Below the pieces are notes generated by a model. It had not been told where the DNA came from. It worked only from the letters and a program-made list of their open reading frames with translations, and made no database searches. Made by a program: the position numbers and the translations under genes. 64,000 bases of DNA from Owenia fusiformis. Lineage: Eukaryota; Annelida; Polychaeta; Sabellida; Oweniidae. Below are positions 23,615 through 35,300 of the stretch, piece after piece (positions within the stretch are counted from its first letter, which is position 1; each line of letters begins with the position of its first letter). The stretch is from positions 18,235,520 through 18,299,519 of the forward strand of contig CAIIXF020000012.1 of the NCBI GenBank assembly GCA_903813345.2. Reading direction: 5' to 3'.

Positions 23615-24552
23615 CCCATATATGCACGCGGTACTAACTCACCGGGGCGTATCGAAACCAAAACGCCCCGCAAAACCGTTAATTTGAATCTCAAATCTAC
23701 CCTGTCTTTGGAAAATCAATGATTGTGAGTCTCACACTACACCGTTTTTCTTCAAACTTGTTCCATTAAAACCTTCACAGAAATACCTTTCAGTCGAGAC
23801 ATCGCTTTTGTTTACAAAGTCCCTCGTCTTAGCGGCGTTTTGGTCCCCAGATGTGAGAAGTTGCAAATCCTCAGAGATTTCAACCACAATCCTTGATATC
23901 TCGCCAGTTCTTCTATCACTCTCCCCCATATTCTGCGCAAGAACTCCCATTACAACCCTCCATCGCTGCATCAACATGTTTATTACATGAAACGCAGCAA
24001 TTCTGAAAAGTCCTACGCAACTGTTCGAAATTGACCAAAACGCCCAGTTGTCTTCCAAAACGCCCCGCAGAGTCTATTACTACAAACGTGTAGTTTCAAG
24101 GTGTATAGATCCAACGGGGCGTTTTAGAAGAGAACGGGGCGTTTTGATCAATTTCGAACAAATGCGTAGGACTTTTGGAAATTGCTGCGTTTAATGCAAT
24201 AAATATGTTGATGCAGAGATGGAGGGTTATAATGGGAGTCCTTGTGCAAAATATCGGGGAGAATAATAAAAGAACTGGCGATATATCGAGGCTTTTGGTT
24301 GAAATTTCTGAAGATTTGCATCTTCTCACATCTGGTGACCAAAACGCCGCTAAAACGAGCGACTCTGTACACAAAAGCGATATCTCGAGTGAAAGATATT
24401 TCTGTGAAGGTTTTAATGGAACAAGTTTGAAGAAAAACGTTGTACTGTGAGACTCACAATCATTGATTTTCCAAAGAAAGGGTAGGTTTAAAATTCAAAT
24501 TAACGGTTTTGGTTTCGATACGCCTCGGTGAGTTAGTACCGCGTGATATGGG
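23615..24552. mobile_element. 0.94 kb palindrome with the same open frame in both arms
   Basis: Arms of about 430 bp (23615-24066 and 24113-24552) around a short centre. Each arm, read outward, keeps a continuous frame: minus 24058-23732 and plus 24175-24450. The peptides align without gaps over about 88 residues, e.g. INMLMQRWRVVMGVLAQNMG against INMLMQRWRVIMGVLVQNIG, ending in YFCEGFNGTSLKKN in both. Differences at the DNA level are about one third silent. I do not recognise the peptide. The motif AACGCCCCG recurs six times in and near the centre. One arm has a 12-bp insertion (AAAACGCCCCGC). Confidence 0.75.
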
Positions 24553-25751
24553 CATGTTGTACAAAATTCGAATTCCAACAGCCGCCATGCATTTTGTTCA
24601 CTTGAACATTTGAATCGTGAATTTTGGTCTTATTTCCTTACGAAAACTCACAAAAAATGATCGAGATATCGGTTTGAATCTTTTGAACTGTTTATTTTTA
24701 ATTTATAGTCGGGTATAATTGGTGTGATATAGAAATGCTTAATCCATTATCATTATGATTATAACCATGGGATTTCTATTTGAAAGTCCATGTTATAACG
24801 GAGTTCTCTTGACCTTTCAGCCATTCCTCTAATAATGAAATATCTACTCAAACAAGTAGTATATATCGGGTGTCCCAAAATAAATGAGACACTTTTTGAC
24901 AAGTGTTTTCTTGGCAACGGATGGACCTTTACTGAAAACTCGTACAAAGTAGCCTAGGAGAATTGCTAGCAAGAAACAAAAATATGTAAATGTTATTTGA
25001 GTACTAAGAAATTCAAGATAGCATGTCAAAAGATCCCATACCGGAACAACGCAATGAGAACTTAATAGTGTTATGTACCAAAAATAGGAAGTCATTTGAC
25101 AAGTAATTTCTCAGCAATAGATTAGCCAAAATTTATTATGCACACGATGTACAACATAATACATGATCATGGTGCTACAGTCACGGCCATGCAAATGATT
25201 AAATGAATAAATACCTTACACTTGGTGCTTTTTAGTGCTTTTTAGCCAGATTGCCGTAAAATGTCAATTTATAAGAAAAGTGGGCGTGGCACATCTCCGC
25301 TCTATAAAAACCAGAAAATGCACTTCTTAGGAGTGATAAACTCCTTAAAACTTATAGAAACACTTACTTGTTGGATAAAAGATAGATTTCACATTTTAAA
25401 AATACAAATTGGGGATAAAAGTGTCCATCATTTTCAACTTTGTTCGGAATAAAGAATATACTCTAAAATATTAAAAGGAATATTTCCCGATTATATCAGG
25501 AAGCTTAGCTAAAGTGCCTACTTAGATACCTCAAGTGCCAATGCTTTTCTACTAATAGTCGCTCAACTTCATGGATTTAATAGAACTACACCGTTGCTCA
25601 TATAAAGGGAAAAAGTCCCAACTCACCATTGATTTCCTCGATTTTTCGGTGATCTCAATTATCACTCAATGGGGATTTTAAAATATTTTTCTGAAAAATA
25701 ATGGGATTTCAGAACACTCATTTTATGCATACCTTCAATTAATATTTAAAA
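24553..25751. other. Non-coding stretch with a solitary transposon-like end
   Basis: ATCGGGTGTCCCAAAATAAA at 24865 resembles Tc1/mariner-type termini, but no facing end was found. The frames at 24759-25095 on - are not called. Confidence 0.4.
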
Positions 25752-26064
25752 TTATCGTATGATCTGTAAAATGAAGCCTTCTGATTGGTCAGTTCTTGTA
25801 CTGTACCGATCTGAATTGCTACTGAGATTGTCTCAATTGATCATCTCCGTCGCAATACAGAAAATATTGGTACGGAGAGGACATTCTCAGTAGCAATACA
25901 GAGGATCACACGATAACGTTATAGAATGATTTGAAGTGCAACACAGGATATATTCTGCTCTTGATATTCTGTATTGGCACTCGACTTCGCCTCGTTCCAA
26001 TACGGAATATTCTCGAGCAGAATATTTCCTGTATTGCACTTAAAATCATTCAATAACTTATAAT
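25752..26064. mobile_element. Double-hairpin element, copy 1
   Basis: First hairpin: TTATCGTATGATC and GGATCACACGATAA. Second hairpin: GTTATAGAATGATTTGAAGT with AGGATATATTCTGCTC, facing GAGCAGAATATTTCCTGTAT with AAATCATTCAATAACT. Copies 2 and 3 (28139, 30427) share this arrangement. Confidence 0.8.
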
Positions 26065-27120
26065 GTCCTGACTCTTGTGCATTAGGCCCTACCTGATATT
26101 CCAGATACCTGTATATGACTGAAGGTGTATGTTTTACCCGCATTATCCATTTGTGGCAGGTGTATAGTTGTAATTATATGAAATTGCTGCTTCAGTACAG
26201 TCTGGTTTTGAGGCTACAGGATGCTATACGGAAAATATGTAAATACATGGAATTGCATGGAAAAATATATTATATGAGAAAGGTATGGATATGGGAGCAT
26301 ATTAAGATTGTACAATACGTAGGTCAAATTACATATTTTTTAGAACGAGATATTATAGAATTATGGTCATCCGGGGATCAGTTCTCCCTTTGCAGTACTT
26401 ACTTGCTCGATTTAGTATAAAGAAATGTTGTAACTAGCTTCCTGGAAAAAAACATTTGCAAGGGAACAGTAATGACAAGTTCACGTACAAGGTCCCTTAT
26501 GAAAATGTGTAGCTAAGCCTCAATTCAGCTGCCTTATACCGTTGAGGCCGGTAATTCGGAGAACAAGATGACTTGCAAATATGGCGAGGTGAAAAAAGCA
26601 ATATTAGATGCATAATGCGTGACTCTGATAATAGGATTCTAACCATTATAACCCACTTCATTGACATTATAAATGTCAGTCTGACAACTCATCGACTACA
26701 GCTATGTTTAGTTAACAAGTTAGAGAAAGATTGATATAATTGAATAAGGAAGCACATTCCTACAACCATTTTGAGTGTAGACTTCATGTTGATTTTTGTG
26801 CATTGAATTGACAACAGCGGGACATTAAGTGGTAAGGTATTCTGCTGATTTAAGAAAGGGATTTTTACGATAAATGTTATGTTAGTGTTGAGTCGACTTT
26901 CAATATTTAATTCATTTTCTCGCCACAGTGATTGAAATGAGGATCAAGTTTAAAAGACGACAAAATAGAAGGATCCACTAGAATATTGCGTGACTGAGTT
27001 CTTCATGGATCGACATTTCTCGGAATTTATTTACATTATTTTGGCATTATCAGGAGATTTTTTAACGTATACATAAAAATACTAGTAACTTCTGAGACTT
27101 GAGACTGCATTAGATGGAGG
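26065..27120. other. Non-coding stretch
   Basis: Nothing recognised. The 101-codon frame at 26115-26420 on + has no family resemblance and no splice sites in agreement. Confidence 0.4.
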
Positions 27121-28053
27121 TATATCCAGAATTATGGCAATGTCTATACTTTCTATACATTGTCTATACTTTCGATCTCCTTTTTCATACTATCTGCCTT
27201 CGACGTTTCTATACTTTCTATACTTTCGAACTGCTTTTTCATACCAACTGCCTTTGACAAATCATATGTCTATAGTTTCTATACTTTCGAAATGCCCTTT
27301 CATACTAACCGCCTTTGACAAAGCAGATGTCTATAATTTCTATACATTGTCTATACTTTCCATACTTTCGATCTCCTTTTTCATACTATTTGCCTTCGTC
27401 GTTTCTGTACTTTCTATACTTTCGAACTGCTTTTTCATACCATCAGATGTCTATAGTTTCTATACTTTCGAAATGCCCTTTCATACTAACTGCCTTTGAC
27501 AAAGCAGATTTCTATACTTTCGATCTGCTTTTTCCTATAACTGTCTTAGACAAATCAGATGTCTATAGTTTCTATACTTTCTATCTGCTATTTCCCAGAA
27601 CTGTCTTCGACATATCAGATGTCTATACTTTCTATACTTTCGATCTGCTTTTCCCCATAACTGTCTTCGACAAATCAGATGTCTACAGTGTCTATAGTTT
27701 CTATACTTTCTATACTTTCGATCTGCTTTTTCCTATAACTGTCTTAGACAAATCAGATGTCTATAGTTTCTATAGTTTCTATACTTTCTATCTGTCACAT
27801 ATTGTTTTACAATGTATAGAAAGTATCGAAAGTATAGATAGACATGGGGGATTTCACCAAAATGTAAAGTATAGAAAGTATCGAAAGTATAGACCTAGGG
27901 AATTCACCAAAATCAAAAGTATAGACAGTATAGAAAGTATAGACATGTATAGACTTTAGAGAGTCTAATCGTCTAAGACTGAAAAAAGTATCATTTAAAA
28001 AAAAGCGGTTCGAAAGTATAGAAAGTATAGAATATGCCATAATTTTGGATATA
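27121..28053. mobile_element. TIR-bounded 10-bp satellite element
   Basis: Termini TATATCCAGAATTATGGCA (27121-27139) and TGCCATAATTTTGGATATA (28035-28053) differ at one base. Between them the 10-bp word TCTATACTTT dominates, interspersed with CGATCTGCTTTTTC and CTGTCTTCGACAAATCAGAT blocks. Satellite orientation flips near 27810: before it the word reads TCTATACTTT, after it AAAGTATAGA. Long open frames here are repeat artefacts. Confidence 0.8.
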
Positions 28054-28138
28054 CATGATTAGATGCCACTCAAAATTGAAACTTCGGATTGGGTTTGTCA
28101 GATTATGAACTATTTTGTCTTATACCAGTATCTGAGTT

Positions 28139-28544
28139 CATCATATGATCTGTAAAATGAAGCCCTCTGATTGGTCAGTTCTTGTGCTGTACCAATCTGT
28201 ATTGCTACTGAGATTGTCCCCGTTGATCATTTCCGTCGCAATACAGAAAATATTGGTACGAAGGGGACAATCTCAGTAGCAATACTGAGGATCACACGAT
28301 AAAAACGTTATTGAATGATTTGAAATACAATATACAGGGTATATTCTGTATTGGTACTCGACTTCGTCTATAGTTTCTATACTTTCTATACTTTCTATCT
28401 GCTATTTCCCAGAACTGTCTTCGACATATCAGATGTCTATACTTTCTACACTTTCGATCTTTCGACTTCGTCTCGTCCCAATATAGAATTTCTCGAGCAG
28501 AATATATCCTGTATTGCACTTCAAATCATTCAATAACTTATAAT
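28139..28544. mobile_element. Double-hairpin element, copy 2, carrying a satellite block
   Basis: Same family as 25752-26064. At its centre, 28370-28462 is a block of the 10-bp satellite bounded on both sides by CGACTTCGTCT (28359-28369 and 28463-28473). A short stretch of the second hairpin seen in copy 1 (GCTCTTGATATTCT) is missing. Confidence 0.8.
28370..28462 (+). repeat. Satellite block inserted in the double-hairpin element
   Basis: TATAGTTTCTATACTTTCTA with CTGCTATTTCCCAGAACTGT and CTTCGACATATCAGATG almost exactly matches the array near 27555-27645, about 0.8 kb away. It is flanked by an 11-bp direct repeat. Confidence 0.85.
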
Positions 28545-28553
28545 ATCGGTTGG

Positions 28554-30251
28554 TACCCTTTGCATTCGTTTGACTTCACTTCTTAAACAGGGTTCGTACA
28601 CCTTTTTCAAAATGAATTTCCCTGACAATTCCCTGACATTTCCAGGCAAAAAAGGAAATTTCCAGATCTAATTTTACTCGCGCGCCCTCTAAAAAGTCTC
28701 AAACAACTGTATTATTCAAGACAAAAAGACTTATTTTGAAACATTTAGGGTTTCTCCTTCAGTACCATTTCTCATGACTTAACTTCTTGTACAGGCAGTC
28801 TTATTCACCAATTTATTCCTGATACATTTATTTTTAATATTACATATTTTACATTGCATAAGGCCAAAGGTAAACATACATGTACAGGGGCATAGCCAAC
28901 AAGTATCAAGGAGGTGCATCTTTTGGGGTTTGCATCACTGCGAGCGAAGGAAAACCAGAAGGGGGTTACGGGGTTCACTCCCGGAAATTTTTCAAAATTG
29001 ACAATTGTATATGGTGTATTCTAAGCATTTCAAACTATAATTTGTTAATGTTTTGTAATGAATCCAAATGACAACTGAAACTTTAAAATTTTGATCTAAA
29101 TCCTACAAGAAAAATAGCAACTCACTTGAAGGGCAATTCCCACCTAATGAAACATATTTCTATTGAATACTATCATTGTGAACATTATATGATAGCAATA
29201 ACCTGGCATTACTATTGTCTTCTCCCTTTTGGGAAAATTACACCAAAACAATTGACACCATATTAGAAATTCCTTCTCAAGTAGCATCACCAGATCACGA
29301 AAAGGCTCAGGCCTATGATACCAAATCAAATAATCAGTATTTTGTGTTATCAGGAATCAAATTTCTTAAAATTATCAAAAATTTCATAAAAAAATGGTGG
29401 CAATTTTGAATTCAGAGACCATCTTGAATATTTCTTCTTGAGCAGGTCCTTTGTCCCTAAGGCTATATCATACAAAATTTGAGCCAAAGTAAAATGCTGG
29501 GTTCATCTTTACAAAGAAGAAAAATTTGGACCAAATTAAAAAGCTGTTAATAGTACCCCACACACATTTTGGTTGCCTACTTCCATGCGCTAAGGTTTTC
29601 AAAATTGGCAAAGCCCCTGAAAGTTGAAAAGATTGACGTACGATCGGACTGTCGAACAGACAGCTTCTTAATATAAATACAATTTTACATTGTAAAGAGC
29701 TCCCAGAATTTTTTTGTTTTACACCTCCCCCCCCCCCTCAGATTAACCCCTCATCAAACCATGAAATATATACCAGTAATTAACTTTGAATGGCCTAAGA
29801 CTAAGCTTACTACATAAAAAAAGCATAATTGTATTAAATCATCTATACATTATTTTTTATTGTTCGGTTTCAGTGTAATGTTCACACTGTTCTTACAAAT
29901 AGACAATACCAGATCTAATGTCATTCAACCAACCCTAATGAAAAGATTTGCAATTTGTGGAAACAACTAGATGATTTTGGATTTCACTTATATCCTGTCA
30001 TAGCCCTAAAATGTATTTTGCTGGAACATTATTCTTTCAACATTGATACAAAATTCCCTGACATTTCCCTGACACATCTACTGTTTCAAAATTCCCTGAC
30101 ATTTTTGGCCCTTTTTGACCCAATTTTAAAATTCCCTGACATTTCCAGCACCTGGAAAAATAAATCAATTTCCCTGACATTTCCAGGTGTGTACGAACCC
30201 TGTTAAAAGAGAGCTTCGTCTTCAGTTTAACTAGACTCTGCACGCAGGGTA
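28554..30251 (+). mobile_element. TACCCT-ended MITE, copy 3, split by a nested element
   Basis: Flanked by the 9-bp direct repeat ATCGGTTGG (28545-28553 and 30252-30260). Ends are TACCCTTTGC and ACGCAGGGTA. Removing 28587-30202 restores an element of about 80 bp closely matching 13395-13475. A 9-bp duplication is typical of Mutator-like elements, so that class is suggested. Confidence 0.8.
28587..30202. mobile_element. Nested 1.6 kb TIR element, TTAA-type target
   Basis: Ends CAGGGTTCGTACACC and GGTGTGTACGAACCCTG, flanked by TTAA (28583-28586 and 30203-30206; TTAAA is equally possible). TTCCCTGACATTTCC motifs are repeated near both ends (28610-28665, 30048-30188). No transposase frame is seen; the interior is AT-rich with a C tract near 29726. 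A TTAA target points to piggyBac- or Kolobok-type mobilisation, but CAGGG ends are also seen in hAT elements. Confidence 0.75.
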
Positions 30252-30426
30252 ATCGGTTGGCAAACAACACCATCATTTTGCCCATGCGAATAACAATTAG
30301 CTTTTAAATGTTTTGCAACAAAAATCAACGAAAGCTATAAACTATTTTATGTCATATTCCAAATTACAATAAGCTCAGTTATTCATCATAATTTTAACAA
30401 GACTAACAAGTTTTCTACATCACATT

Positions 30427-30767
30427 TTATCGTATGATCTGTAAAATGAAGCCCTCTGATTGGTCAGTTCTTGTACCGTACAAATCTGCATTGCTACTGA
30501 GATTGTCCCCATTGATCATCTCCGTAGCAATGCAGAAAATATTGATACGGAGGGGATAATATCATTAGTAATACAGAGAATACAGAATATTTCCTACGGA
30601 TTATCTCCTAAGTAAATGTATCGGTCTATGATCACACGACAAAACGTTATAGAATGATTTTTCTCGAGCAGAATCATTCAAATCATTCTCATTCGAGAAA
30701 TTCTGTATTGGTACGAGCGAAATCGAGTGCCAATACAGAATATCGAGAGCAGAATATATCCTGTATT
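30427..30767. mobile_element. Double-hairpin element, copy 3 (left part)
   Basis: Third copy of the family, broken at ATCCTGTATT by the giant element. Its missing end, starting GTATTGCACTTCAAATCATT, resumes at 48400-48434 on the far side. Confidence 0.85.
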
Positions 30768-32321
30768 CACCCTTGGTATACGCAGCTAACGAAAATTGAC
30801 CGGTACGGGTCAAAAGCTGGACCGGTACGGGTTAACGGTTTTATTTGAATTTAAAACAGCCATAACTTGCTCAATATTGATTTCCTCGTGTCTAATTTGA
30901 AATATATGATGCCTCCCGATGCTTTAAAGTACCCCAATTTTTTACAGATTTTTAAACGGACCAAAACTCTCTAAATGCGCATTTATGCTCTTTTCTCTCG
31001 AGAACGACTGTCTCATTTTCACGATAACTTTTATTTAGTACTTCTAACATATAAGATCTATTTTTCCCCATCAAGGTATGATGTAAATGACATGCTATTT
31101 ACATCTTTTGAGTTTCAATGACGCGCGTTTGATTTTATAAAAAATGCCAAACTTTGTGACAAAGAATTTCATCCTGCTTGCGGCGAGAAGACGGACCGGT
31201 TCGGGGCAATCTGCTTGCAGCGAGAAGACGGACCGGTTCGGGGCAATAGCTGATGAAATTCTTTGTCACAAAGTTTGGCATTTTTTATAAAATCAAACGC
31301 GCGTCATTGGAACTCACAATATGTAAATAGCATGTCATTTACAGATCTGATTATTAGTCCCGAGCCCGACAAATGTTTTTCACAGAGCGGGATATAATGA
31401 ATCACAGATACACTGTCACGTAATTTTATAGGGCTCGCGGGATAGTCGCAATTGCAAACACCTTTATCCCGTATGAGCACTTTGTAGCACTGAGCCTCGG
31501 GACAGTCAGTTTCTCAAACTCACTGTCCCGTAATTTTTTTTTTGCAAACGTCGGGATATAATTGATTGAGAACTGAAATGTCCCGGCGCTGGGTAAAAAA
31601 ATTTGCTGCGGGATAAAGTGATTTCAGAACTTGACTAATGCTGATCAAAGTATATGCTATCAAGCCATCACACATCTCTATGTAATTACCATACTATATA
31701 ACCCTTGCAAAAAAATTTCCATTTTTCATCATTGTACTGAATTATATCAACATCAGTCTTTAATCTTTGAAATGTTGCTAAAGTCTATTGGGAGGGGTGG
31801 CATGTACACACTTGATTCATAATGCTATTGTTTGTGTGTGGGGGAGGGGGCATCTCCACACTTGACTCATATCATGGTCTATAAGAATCACAACTGTCAC
31901 ACATCATCATTCCATCTGGTATCATTTAAGTATCTATGAATATGATTTGTAGTATGTACATAAATCCTTGTGCGCCATCTTGTATCATATATTATGCCTA
32001 TTGTTGTATATGTCTTTTTATTTTTTAATCAGCTAATATATATGTATATAAATCCTGGTGATGTAATGTTGTCATTTCTCAAGCCATCTCATATCATTTA
32101 TCATCCTAATTGTTCATCTGTCAACAGCTCCTTCCAGTGAATTAAATAAAAGTTGTTTTTCACGATAAATACAGGTGAAGTATTGCGGCAATTCCACATG
32201 CAATCTGTTTTTCCATCTATTCCCTGCTGTTATTCCACCATATTCTATCTATATGTTTTTGACATGCTGATTACCCATGTCATACATCCTGAAATAAGCA
32301 AATAAGATTCATTTACCAAAT
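30768..32321 (+). repeat. Left terminal inverted repeat of the giant element
   Basis: Matches 47050-48399 in reverse. Subterminal direct repeats GACCGGTACGGGT at 30798-30810 and 30820-30832 could be protein-binding sites. This arm alone carries the 252-bp hairpin at 31091-31342. Confidence 0.88.
31081..31342. mobile_element. Hairpin present in the left arm only
   Basis: ATGTAAATGACATGCTATTT (31081) faces AAATAGCATGTCATTTAC (ending 31342), with long inner arms including CAAACTTTGTGACAAAGAAT. The centre holds a 37-bp unit twice (about 31173-31246), each with GACCGGTTCGGGG (31194-31206, 31231-31243). The right arm reads straight through GATGTAAATGA-AGATCTG at this point. Confidence 0.85.
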
Positions 32322-35300
32322 ATGAACAAAATCGCTCCACTACTTTTCAATTTAAAGTTAAAAAAGTAAAAATGGTCGCCATTTTTCAAAATGGTCGTCT
32401 ACTACCCAAAGTGTCATTAGAAAGTGCGCCATGCTTAAAGTATTCACATATAAAATATGAACAAAATCGCTCTACTACTTTTTGAGTTATAGTAAAAAAT
32501 GTAAAAATGGTCGCAATTTTCAAAACGGTCGCCTACTACCCAAAGTGTCATTAGACAGTGTGCCATGCTTATAGTATTTACATACCAAATATGAACAAAA
32601 TCGCTCCACTTCTTTTCAATTTATAGTTATGAAAGTAAAAATGGTCGCCATTTTTCAGAATGGTCGCCTACTACCCAAAGTGTCATTAGACAGTGTGCCA
32701 TGCTTATAGTATTCACATACCAAATATGAACAAAATCGCTCCACTACTTTTCAATTTATAGTTATAAAAGTAAAAATGGTCACCATTTTTCAAAATGGTC
32801 GCCTACTACCCAAAGTGTCATTAGACAGTGTGCCATGCTTAAAGTATTCACATATAAAATATGAACAAAATCGCTCTACTACATTTTGAGTTATAGTAAA
32901 AAATGTAAAAATGGTCGCCATTTTTCAAAATGGTCGCCTCCACCAAAAGTGTTATTCGACAGTGTGCCATGCTTATAGTATTCACATACCAAATATGAAC
33001 AAAATCGCTCCACTACTTCTCAATTTATAGTTATAAAAGTAAAAATGGTCGCCATTTTTCAAAATGGTCGCCTACTACCCAAAGTGTCATTAGACAGTGT
33101 GCCATGCTTATAGTATTCACATATAAAAATATGAACAAAATCGCTCTACTACTTTTTGAGTTACAGTAAAAAATGTAAAAATGGTCGCCATTTTTCAAAA
33201 CGGTGGCCTACTACCCAAAGTGTCATTAGACAGTGTGCCATGCTTATAGTATTCACATACCAAATATGAACAAAATCGCTCCACTACTTTTCAATTTATA
33301 GTTATAAAAGTAAAAATGGTCGCCATTTTTCAAAATGGTCGCCTACTACCCAAAGTGTCATTAGACAGTGTGCCATGCTTATAGTATTCACATACCAAAT
33401 ATGAACAAAATCGCTCCACTACTTTTCAATTTATAGTTATAAAAGTAAAAATGGTCACCATTTTTCAAAATGGTCGCCTACTACCCAAAGTGTCATTAGA
33501 CAGTGTGCCATGCTTAAAGTATTCACATATAAAATATGAACAAAATCGCTCTACTACATTTTGAGTTATAGTAAAAAATGTAAAAATGGTCGCCATTTTT
33601 CAAAATGGGCGCCTACTACCCCAAGTGTCATTAGACAGTGTGCCATGCTTATAGTATTCACATACCAAATATGAACAAAATCGCTCCACTACTTTTCAAT
33701 TTATAGTTATAAAAGTAAAAATGGTCACCATTTTTCAAAATGGTCGCCTACTACCCAAAGTGTCATTAGACAGTGTGCCATGCTTAAAGTATTCACATAT
33801 AAAATATGAACAAAATCGCTCTACTACATTTTGAGTTATAGTAAAAAATGTAAAAATGGTCGCCATTTTTCAAAATGGTCGCCTCCACCAAAAGTGTTAT
33901 TCGACAGTGTGCCATGCTTATAGTATTCACATACCAAATATGAACAAAATCACTCCACTACTTCTCAATTTATAGTTATAAAAGTAAAAATGGTCGCCAT
34001 TTTTCAAAATGGTCGCCTACTACCCAAAGTGTCATTAGACAGTGTGCCATGCTTATAGTATTCACATATAAAAATATGAACAAAATCGCTCTACTACTTT
34101 TTGAGTTACAGTAAAAAATGTAAAAATGGTCGCCATTTTTCAAAACGGTCGCCTACTACCCAAAGTGTCATTAGACAGTGTGCCATGCTTATAGTATTCA
34201 CATACCAAATATGAACAAAATCGCTCCACTACTTTTCAATTTATAGTTATAAAAGTAAAAATGGTCGCCATTTTTCAAAATGGTCGCCTACTACCCAAAG
34301 TGTCATTAGACAGTGTGCCCTGCTTATAGTATTCACAAATAAAATATGAACAAAATCGCTCTACTACTTTTTGAGTTACAGTAAAAAATGTAAAAATGGT
34401 CGCCATTTTTCAAAACGGTCGCCTACTACCCAAAGTGTCATTAGACAGTGTGCCATGCTTATAGTATTCACATACCAAATATGAACAAAATCGCTCCACT
34501 ACTTTTCAATTTATAGTTATAAAAGTAAAAATGGTCGCCATTTTTCAAAATGGTCGCCTACTACCCAAAGTGTCATTAGACAGTGTGCCATGCTTATAGT
34601 ATTCACAAATAAAATATGAACAAAATCGCTCTACTACTTTTTGAATTATAGTAAAAAATGTAAAAATGGTCGCCATTTTTCAAAATGGGCGCCTACTACC
34701 CAAAGTGTCATTAGACAGTGTGCCATGCTTATAGTATTCACATACCAAATATGAACAAAATCGCTCCACTACTTTTCAATTTATAGTTATAAAAGTAAAA
34801 ATGGTCGCCATTTTTCAAAATGGTTGCCTACTACCCAAAGTGTCATTAGACAGTGTGCCATGCTTATAGTATTCACATACGAAATATGAACAAAATCGCT
34901 CCACTACTTTTCAATTTATAGTTATAAAAGTAAAAATGGTCGCCATTTTTCAAAATGGTCGCCTACTACCCAAAGTGTCATTAGACAGTGTGCCATGCTT
35001 ATAGTATTCACAAATAAAATATGAACAAAATCGCTCTACTACTTTTTGAATTATAGTAAAAAATGTAAAAATGGTCGCCATTTTTCAAAATGGGCGCCTA
35101 CTACCCAAAGTGTCATTAGACAGTGTGCCATGCTTATAGTATTCACATACCAAATATGAACAAAATCGCTCCACTACTTTTCAATTTATAGTTATAAAAG
35201 TAAAAATGGTCGCCATTTTTCAAAATGGTTGCCTACTACCCAAAGTGTCATTAGACAGTGTGCCATGCTTATAGTATTCACATACGAAATATGAACAAAA

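Noticed and set aside
27315-27959. 214-codon open frame on +
   Set aside because: It is made of the 10-bp satellite word and its spacers; composition is FYTFDLLFPITVFDKSD repeated, with no splice or family support.
27130-28035. Interstitial telomere-like repeat
   Set aside because: The unit TCTATACTTT does not resemble TTAGGG or other animal telomere repeats.
29215-29409. Transposase remnant in the nested TTAA element
   Set aside because: The 64-codon frame shows no catalytic motif or recognisable domain.
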